From Candidatus Nomurabacteria bacterium (lineage in GTDB: Bacteria > Patescibacteriota > Minisyncoccia > Phycocordibacterales > UBA9973): 51,257 nucleotides of DNA. Location: assembly GCA_943356675.1 (NCBI GenBank), contig CALRFQ010000005.1, forward strand, positions 1-51,257, in the 5' to 3' direction. The position numbers and the translations under genes are program-made. Of the stretch, positions 26,035-36,000 are shown one piece after another; position 1 is the stretch's first letter, and every line of letters begins with the position of its first letter. The notes beneath the pieces are model-generated. The model did no database searches. It saw only the letters and a program-made list of their open reading frames with translations, and was not told where the DNA came from.

Positions 26035-27957
26035 ATGGAAAAAGATATCTTAAAAGAATTAAATGAACGCCAAAGGGATGCAGCGGACTACACAGAAGGT
26101 CCGCTTCTTATTGTGGCAGGAGCTGGAGCAGGGAAGACCAAGACTCTTACATATAGAATCATAAACCTAATCCGTAAGGGCGTGAGTCCTGATGAAATCC
26201 TAGCTGTAACCTTTACAAATAAGGCTGCAAAGGAGATGCGTGACCGTACAGTGGCACTACTTTCAGATAGGCAGTACAACAGATTGCCATTCATTTCCAC
26301 ATTTCACGCTCTCGGTGTGTACATACTAAAAGAAAATGCGCATATTCTCGGCCTCACCAAGCATTTCACTATTGCCGACGAATCAGATGCTCAGTCTATA
26401 ATCAAGGATGCACTGAAGTCGCTCGATCTTGATCCCAAGCAGTACGAACCGAGAAAAATTAAAAGTATGATTTCAAAAGCCAAGGGTGACTTCATCTCCC
26501 GCGAGAAATTTGCCGAGGAAGCAGTGGCGCCATTTGCTGTGATGGTCGCAAAGATTTGGGAAATGTATGAGAAGGGACTCAAAGCGGAAGGAGCACTAGA
26601 CTTCGATGATTTACTTCTACAGACAGTATTACTACTAAAAAAATATCCAGAAATAAAATTAAGTTACCAAAACAAATGGAAGTATATTCACATCGATGAG
26701 TATCAGGATACCAACGAAGTGCAATACGAACTCACAAAACTTCTCGTGGGTCCAAAAGAAAATATTTGTGTCGTGGGTGATACAGATCAAAACATTTATT
26801 CATGGCGCGGAGCAAATATAAAAAATATGCTTCACTTCGAGAAAGATTACCCGAGCGCAAAGATAGTAATGCTTGAGCAGAATTACCGCTCCACGAAAAC
26901 TATCATCGAAGCCGCAAATGAAATCATTAAGAAAAACGTTTTCCGTGCTCCGAAGAATCTTTTCACAGAAAATAATATCGGTGAGCAAATCGGAATTTGC
27001 GTGGCTTATGATGAGACGGTGGAAGCGAATTTTATCGCACAAAAGATTTATGAACTCTGCGAGAGCAAGGAAGCAGAGCCAAAGGATATAGCCATATTAT
27101 ATAGAGCAAATTTCCAATCCCGCGTACTCGAGGAGGCACTTCTCTCTCGGCAAATACCGTATCATGTGCTCGGAGTAAAGTTCTTCGACCGTAAAGAAGT
27201 GCGTGATATCCTATCGTATATTCGTGCATCACTCAATCAGGAAAGTTTGTCTGATATAAAAAGAATTATAAATATTCCAGCACGCGGAATAGGTAAGGTA
27301 ACTCTAGCAAAACTTTTTGCGAATCAGTTTAGTGAACTTCCAGCAGGTATGCAAACTAAAATAAATAAATTCTACGCAACGCTTGAAGATTTTAAAATTT
27401 ATATGGAGAGCCATACTGCGAGTGAAAGTGTAAAATACATTCTGGAGAAAAGTGGAATGGAAGCTGAGCTCAAAGCCGGTGGTGAAATGGAACTTGAAAG
27501 GCTCGAAAACATAAAAGAGCTCGTAACGCTCGCACTCAAGTATGATGCATACGGAGAGGAGAGTATCGACATGCTCCTTACTGACGCATCACTAGCATCA
27601 GACCAAGACAGCTTAATGCACGACAAGAAAAATGAAGGTGTGAGACTCATGACTGTGCACGCATCGAAAGGATTAGAATTCAAATATGTATTCATAACAG
27701 GGCTCGAGCAAGATCTCTTTCCACACGCAGGAATTGGAGGAAAAGGGAAATCAGACAGCGAAGAGGAACGTAGACTATTTTATGTGGCAGTCACGCGCGC
27801 TGAACATAAACTATTCTTATCATACGCAAACATTCGCACAATCTTCGGAATGCGCCAAGTAAATTCACCAAGTGAATTCCTTTCTGACATTCCAGCACAT
27901 CTCACAACACTAGAAGAAGCGAATTACGAAAGTACTGATAGAGTGGTGTACCTGTAA
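26035..27957 (+). CDS. UvrD/PcrA/Rep-type SF1 DNA helicase
   Basis: GAGAGKTKTLTYRI, VTFTNKAAKEMRDR, HIDEYQDTNEVQ, GDTDQNIYSWRGA, MTVHASKGLEFKYVFITGLE. Confidence 0.95.
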   Translation: MEKDILKELNERQRDAADYTEGPLLIVAGAGAGKTKTLTYRIINLIRKGVSPDEILAVTFTNKAAKEMRDRTVALLSDRQYNRLPFISTFHALGVYILKENAHILGLTKHFTIADESDAQSIIKDALKSLDLDPKQYEPRKIKSMISKAKGDFISREKFAEEAVAPFAVMVAKIWEMYEKGLKAEGALDFDDLLLQTVLLLKKYPEIKLSYQNKWKYIHIDEYQDTNEVQYELTKLLVGPKENICVVGDTDQNIYSWRGANIKNMLHFEKDYPSAKIVMLEQNYRSTKTIIEAANEIIKKNVFRAPKNLFTENNIGEQIGICVAYDETVEANFIAQKIYELCESKEAEPKDIAILYRANFQSRVLEEALLSRQIPYHVLGVKFFDRKEVRDILSYIRASLNQESLSDIKRIINIPARGIGKVTLAKLFANQFSELPAGMQTKINKFYATLEDFKIYMESHTASESVKYILEKSGMEAELKAGGEMELERLENIKELVTLALKYDAYGEESIDMLLTDASLASDQDSLMHDKKNEGVRLMTVHASKGLEFKYVFITGLEQDLFPHAGIGGKGKSDSEEERRLFYVAVTRAEHKLFLSYANIRTIFGMRQVNSPSEFLSDIPAHLTTLEEANYESTDRVVYL

Positions 27958-28074
27958 CTCGCTTCGTGGTTATAATAAATTCCACTCTTTATCCCTACAA
28001 ATCCGGCCCACAAGCCGGATTTGCGCGCGTCCACACCTACTCGTGGAATTTATCATAACCACTTCGCTTGCGAG
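27958..28074. repeat. Large intergenic hairpin (28-nt arms), possibly related to the dispersed element
   Basis: CTCGCTTCGTGGTTATAATAAATTCCAC..GTGGAATTTATCATAACCACTTCGCTTGCGAG with inner AAATCCGGC..GCCGGATTT and the GCGCGTCCAC word. Confidence 0.65.
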
Positions 28075-28115
28075 AAATTTTATATTCCTACGAAGCACTG
28101 TGGTATTATGTATCT

Positions 28116-28910
28116 ATGGAACATAAAGCTAAAAAGTCGCTTGGGCAGAACTTTTTGACCTCACATACAGCCCTTTCGGCTATGTGTAAGGCTGGAAATG
28201 TGCAAAAAGGCGATATTGTGCTTGAAATTGGCCCTGGAAAAGGGGCTCTTACCGAGGTAATCCTGTCTTTTGGGGCTAAAGTAATAGCCATAGAGAAGGA
28301 TCACGACTTGATACCGCTTTTGGAGGAGAAATTCAAAATAGCCTTGGAAAATAAGGATTTAATCCTAATCGAGGGGGATATTATGGATTTTGACCCGAAA
28401 AAATACGAACTTAACCCAAAGGCCTATAAAGTCATCGCAAACATCCCATACTATATTACAGGCCTAATTATAAGGCTATTTTTGGAAAGTGAGGTTCAGC
28501 CTGAAAATATGGTGCTCCTAGTCCAAAAGGAGGTTGCGGACCGAATAGTGGCTAGAGATAAGAAAGAAAGCATATTATCCTTGTCTGTAAAGGCTTATGC
28601 CGAGCCAAAATACATACTAAAAGTAAGCAAAAAGCTCTTCCGCCCTGTGCCAAAGGTGGATTCTGCAGTAATTGCCATAAATAACATAGGAAATAGCAAC
28701 TTCAAAGACAAGAAAGAGATGGAAAATTACTTCAACATCATGAAGCTCGGCTTCGCACACAAGAGAAAGATGCTAATAGGGAATTTGAGCCAAGAAATTT
28801 CTAAAGAAAAGATAATTGAGGCGTTCAAAAAAGCGGAGATAGAAGAAAAATCTAGAGCAGAAGATATACCACTAAGTAAATGGATAAAACTCGCACAATG
28901 CTTGGATTAA
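28116..28910 (+). CDS. rsmA: 16S rRNA (adenine(1518)-N(6)/adenine(1519)-N(6))-dimethyltransferase; start revised from 28068
   Basis: KKSLGQNFL, VLEIGPGKGALT, VIANIPYYITG; TATTAT (28104-28109) 6 nt upstream of ATG 28116. Confidence 0.95.
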   Translation: MEHKAKKSLGQNFLTSHTALSAMCKAGNVQKGDIVLEIGPGKGALTEVILSFGAKVIAIEKDHDLIPLLEEKFKIALENKDLILIEGDIMDFDPKKYELNPKAYKVIANIPYYITGLIIRLFLESEVQPENMVLLVQKEVADRIVARDKKESILSLSVKAYAEPKYILKVSKKLFRPVPKVDSAVIAINNIGNSNFKDKKEMENYFNIMKLGFAHKRKMLIGNLSQEISKEKIIEAFKKAEIEEKSRAEDIPLSKWIKLAQCLD

Positions 28911-28949
28911 AAGCTAGAATATAATTTAAAAACATTGTATACTTAGTGA

Positions 28950-29828
28950 ATGGATAGCAAATATCTACCTAGTTCAATTTTCATAAAAAAAGCTGGCATA
29001 TTAATCGTACTTATTGTGATCGCAATCTTGATTGTGAAGATTACTCCAACACTCCGTGCAAAAATAAAATCAAACACTCTTTCAAAAGTTTTTGTGAAGG
29101 ATGTGGCTAGCAACGATAGTAATAGTAATGGAATTCAAGACTGGGAAGAGAAGCTCTGGGGTCTAGATCCAAAAGGTAATGGACCATCAAACAAAGAATT
29201 TATAACAGCAAAGAAAAAGATTCTTGCGGCAAATTCACCTGCAGGTAGTGAGCCTACAGAGAACGACAAGTTATCAAGAGAATTCTTCGCACTTGTAATG
29301 TCACTACAAGACAGCGGACTTAGTAATGATGAGATACTTTCAAAGGTTTCTGACCAAATCGGTAGTAAAGTAACACTTATAGATGTTAAAAATATGTACT
29401 CATACGATATCGTGAAGACGGTATCCACAAACAGAACTTCTGTAACTACATACCGCAACAACCTAGCTATATTAATGAAAACTTGCCAAGATAATGGTAT
29501 AAGCTCAGAGATGGATCTTATCGGTACAGCACTAAACCATGATGACAAAAATTTACTTAAAGGATTACCAAATATAGAAAATGCCTACAAAGATTGTGTC
29601 GTAAAAATGATGCAAATGAATACCCCACTTGAACTTTCAAAATACCATTTAAATATTATGAACAATTTTGAAAAGTCTGCACAAATGCTAAAAACCGTAG
29701 AGAATCTCTTCGATGACCAAATATCTGGCCTTTCTGCGATTGTAAGTTATAATGAATACAATAGAATAATAATTGAGTCACTGAACGGCATACGAGATTA
29801 TAAAATAAGTGCTATAATTTCTAGATAA
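28950..29828 (+). CDS. Hypothetical single-TM protein with Ca-binding-like motif, first gene of the T4SS-like locus
   Basis: TM IKKAGILIVLIVIAILIVKI followed by DSNSNGIQDWEEKLWGLDP. Confidence 0.65.
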   Translation: MDSKYLPSSIFIKKAGILIVLIVIAILIVKITPTLRAKIKSNTLSKVFVKDVASNDSNSNGIQDWEEKLWGLDPKGNGPSNKEFITAKKKILAANSPAGSEPTENDKLSREFFALVMSLQDSGLSNDEILSKVSDQIGSKVTLIDVKNMYSYDIVKTVSTNRTSVTTYRNNLAILMKTCQDNGISSEMDLIGTALNHDDKNLLKGLPNIENAYKDCVVKMMQMNTPLELSKYHLNIMNNFEKSAQMLKTVENLFDDQISGLSAIVSYNEYNRIIIESLNGIRDYKISAIISR

Positions 29829-29829
29829 T

Positions 29830-32800
29830 ATGGAATACGAGAAAAAATTTCAAATTAATAAAAAACTGTCCGCAGTTTTAGTTTTTTCATTATTAATTTC
29901 TCCATTATTGCCATTCTCAAATGACTTAAAAATAAACTTTGCTAGCGCTGCGAGTACTCTTCCTCCATACTCTTCCATACTTGACTCAAGCTTGAAGAAC
30001 GCAGATGAATCAGGAGAGGAATCGAGTGTTCCACAAATGACCGACTTCGCCAAGTATGGGACAAAAGTTCTAGGCTGCAACAATAGTGCGGGATTATTTA
30101 GAAAAGCATTATCAGACCTGAATGCTGAAAACGCAGATATTACTTCCTCTGGAACATCTGCTGTTACAGGTAGCTCTGATGAGTCGGCACTAAAAGACAT
30201 GCTATCCTCAGGGGTTGGAGATAATGCTGGTAACGGATCATCAGACGGAACGATAGATTTCGAACTAAATAAATATGGTAATGTAGATGCAGAAATAAAC
30301 TCAGCTAGTGATATCGGAGCAATAGCCTTAACCACTGGTTCTCAGCCTGTAGCTGATGCAGGTGTACTAAAATCTCTTAAGAAACTAAACGATAATCAAA
30401 AAAAGATAATGGAAGACTCTGCCAATAAAAAGGTTTGGGAGCAATGTCTAAATGGTATCGCGGTGAAAATTTCTCAAAAGCAGATTGCATCAATGTCGCA
30501 AGGGATACTAAACTGGGTGAACACAGGCTTCAATGGTGACCCTCTCTTTGTGCGCGACCAAGAGTCATTCTTTAAGAAGATTCAAAACGATAGTCTTCAA
30601 TCATTTATCGCGCCATTCACAGACCCTACAAATGCATCACTATACCCATATGGAAAAAGTACTGCACAAATGCTTGTAAATAATTCGAAAATTACCTTCT
30701 CTGATGTTGCGAAATCAACTCTTCAGGATTCACTACCAGAAGGAGTAACAACAGAGGATTTTAGTAAGGATTTCTCGAAAGGTGGGTGGACTGGGTGGCT
30801 GTCACTCACACAGAATCCTGCGAATAATCCTCTTGGTTTCACGCTCATGGCAAGTGAGGAAGCACTAAAACAAGAGAGTGAAAAAGTGCAAATAAAGAAG
30901 GATGAGTTGTTGCAAGGCAAAGGTTTCCTCTCAGCTACAAAGTGTATAGAGCAATCTTCTCCAGACGGCACAGTTGGGCAAGAGAGTACTTATCGTGAGA
31001 CAGGTAACTCTTTAAACTCTGGCGACCCTACATGTATTCGAACTGAAGTAGTAACACCTGGGTCTATCATTGCCGACCAAGCAAGTGCAGTGCTTACTTC
31101 ACCTATTCGCCAGCTTGAGCTCGCAAAGACAGTGAACGACTCACTCGATCAAGTATTTAATTCTCTCGTAAATCAATTAACAACAAAAGGCTTATCTTCT
31201 CTTGATTCATATGCGAGAGGTTCTGTAACGATGGGAGATGTACCAGCATTAAACATGCTAGAAAAGCCATTTTATGACACTTATTCAAATCTTATAAAAG
31301 TAAACCAAGGATATGGCGGATGGTACCGAAGTGGTGATGATTTCGATATTACAAGAGACTTGGGCGACATATACACACCAGCTTTTGAATATAGAGAAAT
31401 AATAGATCCAGTTAGTGTAATCGCCGGTGGTACTAAAACAGTTAAAATTCCAATTCTCGACGCAAAAGGTAAGCAAAAGAAAATAGTTGCCAAGAAAGGA
31501 ATAATTTCAATACAAGAAGATTATATAATAGCTGCCACAGAATCCTTGAAGGCATTAGATCCTATCCTACCAGCGATAGGTGAGCTTGATTACTGCATCC
31601 CAGGACCAAACCCTTCGTGGGAAACTAGAACTAAAAACAGAATATACGACTTGCAAAATTACCTCTCAAACATGAGTTATAATGGGAAAGAAAGAATATC
31701 GGAGCCTAAGTGGTTGAAGACAGATGCGAACCTTAGTACAGCACAAGGCATTGTATCAGGCCTCGGAGTCGCATTGTCTGGACCAACAGGGGGGATAAGC
31801 TTAGCAGTAGCTGGAATATTTGCAGGTGTAGTTGCTCTGATACATAGTAGCCATGCAAATAAAAATGCAGCAAATGCTGCTGAAATTGAAAGGCAGAATC
31901 TGAAATCTGAATTCTACTTTAATAGCAATCAATCTGGCTTAGTAAACAGTCTTACTACTCGATTCGGACTCTACCAAACCTACATAAAGCAAAGATACAC
32001 GAAAATATTCGGAGGATATGATATCACTGGGGGGACAGAGCCACAATGTAATGACGGGATAGACAATGATAATAATGGTTTGAAAGATTCTGCAGATCCA
32101 GGATGCCATAGTGATCTACATCCAAACAATGCTAGTTCTTGGGATAAAGAAAGGGGTGAGGACAAACCTCAAATGAAATGTAATGACAATAGAAGTGAAA
32201 GTAGTCAGGGGCAGAATACTACAAATGGTGGATTGAATTCATTAACTGTGACTGATAACATGAACCCAGATTGTTACCCTACACTAAGCCCACGGCCAAA
32301 AATAGAACTCAACCGACAAAAATTTGTAGTCCCCAACGGTACAAATGGATTGACGGTAACTACAATTGACCCAAGGTATGTACTCGCTCAGTACATGGGG
32401 CCAGCTAGAACACTCGATCCTATCGCAGATGGATATGATAAATACTTTGATGGATACAAGGCCGGTGTCGCGAGGGAATGTAGCGATGGTATAGAAAATG
32501 ATACAGATGGAGTAAGTGGGGCTCCTGATGGATACACAGATGCACTAGACCCAGGATGCCATACAGATGGAAACAGGAATAATCCTACTACATACAACAG
32601 ATACGGAAATAGTGAATCGAACTCTACTGTATGTAGGAATAACACAGATGATGATGGGGATGGCACAAAAGATATGGGGGATACCGGATGCCATAGTGAC
32701 CTCGATGCAAGTAATATCGCAACATACTTACCATACAGAACAAGTGAAATACACCTAGACGCCACAGTGCAAGCGCAGCTTCCGATGGCAGCTGCTGGGC

Positions 32801-33090
32801 TCAATATAACAAAGGATATAGAAAACTATGATGCCAATATCGCCCAAGCAAAGAAGGATTACAAGACAGAAGTGACTGAGGTAAAGAATAATATTGTAAA
32901 GTTAAAATCAATAAAAACAGAAGTAGACAAAATAATGAAGGATGCACAAGATAGACGAAATGCAAAAATATTTAGTATGAAAAAAGCTGCATTACCCAAC
33001 GAAGTTAATTTCTGCCCGGGAGTAGATCCTGATCCAACATTAACTGCTCAAGTGGATCCAAATGGTAGTACTGGCGGAAGTGTGCAATAA
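29830..33090 (+). CDS. Large exported protein (1086 aa) with ~3 Asp-rich two-Cys repeats and a TM segment
   Basis: Hydrophobic N-terminus; QCNDGIDNDNNGLKDSADPGCHSD, ECSDGIEND..DPGCHTD, VCRNNTDDDGDGTKDMGDTGCHSD. Confidence 0.75.
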   Translation: MEYEKKFQINKKLSAVLVFSLLISPLLPFSNDLKINFASAASTLPPYSSILDSSLKNADESGEESSVPQMTDFAKYGTKVLGCNNSAGLFRKALSDLNAENADITSSGTSAVTGSSDESALKDMLSSGVGDNAGNGSSDGTIDFELNKYGNVDAEINSASDIGAIALTTGSQPVADAGVLKSLKKLNDNQKKIMEDSANKKVWEQCLNGIAVKISQKQIASMSQGILNWVNTGFNGDPLFVRDQESFFKKIQNDSLQSFIAPFTDPTNASLYPYGKSTAQMLVNNSKITFSDVAKSTLQDSLPEGVTTEDFSKDFSKGGWTGWLSLTQNPANNPLGFTLMASEEALKQESEKVQIKKDELLQGKGFLSATKCIEQSSPDGTVGQESTYRETGNSLNSGDPTCIRTEVVTPGSIIADQASAVLTSPIRQLELAKTVNDSLDQVFNSLVNQLTTKGLSSLDSYARGSVTMGDVPALNMLEKPFYDTYSNLIKVNQGYGGWYRSGDDFDITRDLGDIYTPAFEYREIIDPVSVIAGGTKTVKIPILDAKGKQKKIVAKKGIISIQEDYIIAATESLKALDPILPAIGELDYCIPGPNPSWETRTKNRIYDLQNYLSNMSYNGKERISEPKWLKTDANLSTAQGIVSGLGVALSGPTGGISLAVAGIFAGVVALIHSSHANKNAANAAEIERQNLKSEFYFNSNQSGLVNSLTTRFGLYQTYIKQRYTKIFGGYDITGGTEPQCNDGIDNDNNGLKDSADPGCHSDLHPNNASSWDKERGEDKPQMKCNDNRSESSQGQNTTNGGLNSLTVTDNMNPDCYPTLSPRPKIELNRQKFVVPNGTNGLTVTTIDPRYVLAQYMGPARTLDPIADGYDKYFDGYKAGVARECSDGIENDTDGVSGAPDGYTDALDPGCHTDGNRNNPTTYNRYGNSESNSTVCRNNTDDDGDGTKDMGDTGCHSDLDASNIATYLPYRTSEIHLDATVQAQLPMAAAGLNITKDIENYDANIAQAKKDYKTEVTEVKNNIVKLKSIKTEVDKIMKDAQDRRNAKIFSMKKAALPNEVNFCPGVDPDPTLTAQVDPNGSTGGSVQ

Positions 33091-33098
33091 TAAATTAT

Positions 33099-36000
33099 AT
33101 GGAAAGAAACCCAAGAAAAACAAAAGCATTCATAATAACCTTCATCTCAGTGTTGGCATTACTTATCATTGCTTACTTCCTGTTTTTCCGTGGTGACGGC
33201 AAGATTTCTCAAACACTTAGCGGAATACAAAAAACATTCTCACCACTTCTTGGAACCTCAAAACCAAAAGACATTAGTACTGTTACAAATTCTAGCTCTA
33301 CGGGTAGTACAAGTAGTAGTAGCGGAAATGGTGCATCATCTAGTGGCAGTATAGCAGGCACAAGCTCTGGAGCAGGGAATGGGGGGACTCTTGGAGGTGG
33401 TACTACAAAAAATGGTATCAAATATCCTACGCAATGTAGCGATGGGGTAGATAATGATGGCAGAAATGGTATAGATATGGCAGACAGGAGCTGCCACACT
33501 GATGGAAATGCAAACAATATAAATAGTTATAACCCAGAGAGTGCTCTTGAGTACGACTTCTCTACTCTAGGGAATGGGACTACATCAGTACCACAGTGTG
33601 CAGACGGAATAGACAATGATAATAAGAACGGCGCCGATGCAAAAGACAAGAGCTGCCACACTGACGGAAATGCAAATAATACAAAAAGTTATAGTAAAAA
33701 TATATTACTCGAGTTTGATTTCAAAGCTAATGGTAAAAACACGAACAATACACCACAATGTAGTGATGGAGTAGACAACGACGGCAAGAATGGAATAGAT
33801 ATGGCGGATAAGAGCTGCCACACAGATGGAAATGCAAATAATATAAATAGTTATAATCCAGAGAGTGCTCTTGAGTACGACTTCTCTGTGGATGGAAAGT
33901 ATCCTTTATATATTCCGCAATGTAGTGACTGGGTAGATACAAACAAGAATGGAACGAAAAATGTCGGTGATGCTGGAGACAATGATGGAGATGGATTAAT
34001 AGATTCACAAGATCCTGATTGTCATACAGATGGAAATGCAAACAATATAAATAGCTATAATCCCGACAGCGCGTTGGAATACGATTTTCTCTCTGTTTAT
34101 AAAGGTTTGAATACAGAAACTCAATGTAGTGACGGAGCAGACAATGATGGCAATGGGCTCGCTGACACAAAAGATCCAGGATGCTGGAAGGATAGAAATG
34201 ATCCTACTACTTATGATGCAAACGACTCTGTAGAGTTTGATATAAATACAAATGACTATGTTGATGCATGTACTGTGTCACTTATGAAAGCTCAGATTAT
34301 CACAAACCAAGCAGCTATAGACAAACTCGAAGCTGCTGCAGTTCTAGCATACAATAATTCATTCATTATAAAAGCTGGGAAAAGAGGAATCTGGCCAATA
34401 GTGAAGAAGGGTGGAGGTGGTGGTGGACCAGTAAGCATCGGATCAGGACCTGTTACTACAGAATGTAGTGATGCGGCAGATAATGATGGTAATAATCTAA
34501 AAGATGAAAGTGACCCAAGCTGTCATACTGATGGCGACAAATATAATCCTGTATCTTATGATAAAACCATAGCAAAAGAATTCAACATACCTAAGGTTGA
34601 CACAGCTCCAGTGCTTGATTGTGTGGACGGCATAGATAATGATAGGAATGGACTATCAGACGCGAAAGACCCAGGATGCTGGACCAATATGATTGATCCG
34701 AGTACATATAATCTAAATGATAATTATGAAAAAATAGAAATTACTGAATGTAATGACAGTGTCGATAACGACAGTAATGGTGTGATAGATAGCAAAGACC
34801 CAGCATGCTGGACCAATATTAAAGATCCAAAAACATACAACCCAAGTTTGCTTTATGAGAACTTAGTGGGTACATTTACTATTCCTCATGTTCAATATAC
34901 AAAAACTACAGTTACGGTAGTTACAAAGAATGGCACACTCCTCATACCGGTTATCCTTCTTGGAATTTACCCTGGAAATATACTTCCAGTAAGTGACACT
35001 CTAATAAATAATTACTTAAATACGATGGGCTACGACAAACAAGCTGTAGACTCAGATGGCACAGCCTGCTTGATAAATGGAAGAGCTCCGCAATGTAATG
35101 ACTGGGTTGATACAAATAAAAATGGAAGAAAAGACAAGGGTGACAGTGGTGACAATGATGGTGATGGCCTTTTCGATCGCTCAGACCCAGGCTGTCACAT
35201 AGACAATAATCCTATACTTGCGTGGGACAAGACAAAGAATTCTGAAATAGATGGAACAAAAATAATCCACCCTCCTTATGTGCCTGCATGTAGTGATGGG
35301 GTAGACAATGACGGCGATAATCTAACAGATGAGAACGATCCAGGTTGCCATAGTGACCTGAACCCAAATGTAATCCTGTCGTACATACCAAATAAAACTA
35401 GCGAGCTTAATTTCATTCCTCAGTGTCGTGATAGTAAAGATAATGATGCGGATACTCTCGTAGATGACAAGGACCCAGGATGCCACACAGATTTGGACCC
35501 AAATAACGCTGCTTCATATGACCCCAATGCGTATACAGAATTCAATTTCATTCCACAGTGTCGTGATGGCAAGGACAATGACGGCAACAAACTTGCTGAT
35601 GATAAAGATCCAGGATGCTACACAGATCTCAAGATTACAAAGAAAACAGACGGTACTATCGACACTACGAAGTATGACCCAAATAAGGCAATAGAGTTTA
35701 AGTATCTAGCTCAGTGTAGTGATGGTATAGATAATGATGGCAAGAACGGAATAGACTCCGCAGATTTGGGATGCTGGGAGGATAAGACAGATTCAAGTAC
35801 ATATAATCCAGAAGACAATATGGAGGCAGAATTTAGTGGAGGATACACACCACAGTGTAGTGATTTGAAAGACAATGATGGTGATACATTCATAGATGCA
35901 GCAGATCCTACTTGCCACACAGATGGTAATGCAAATAACAACGGACAAGATGCTGCACATCCAAATACTTACGACCCTAAATACTATTCTGAATATGTTA

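Noticed and set aside
33420-35960. Regularly spaced repeats resembling a CRISPR-like or satellite array
   Set aside because: They lie within one long ORF, vary at codon wobble positions and encode protein repeats; spacing and repeat identity are not CRISPR-like.
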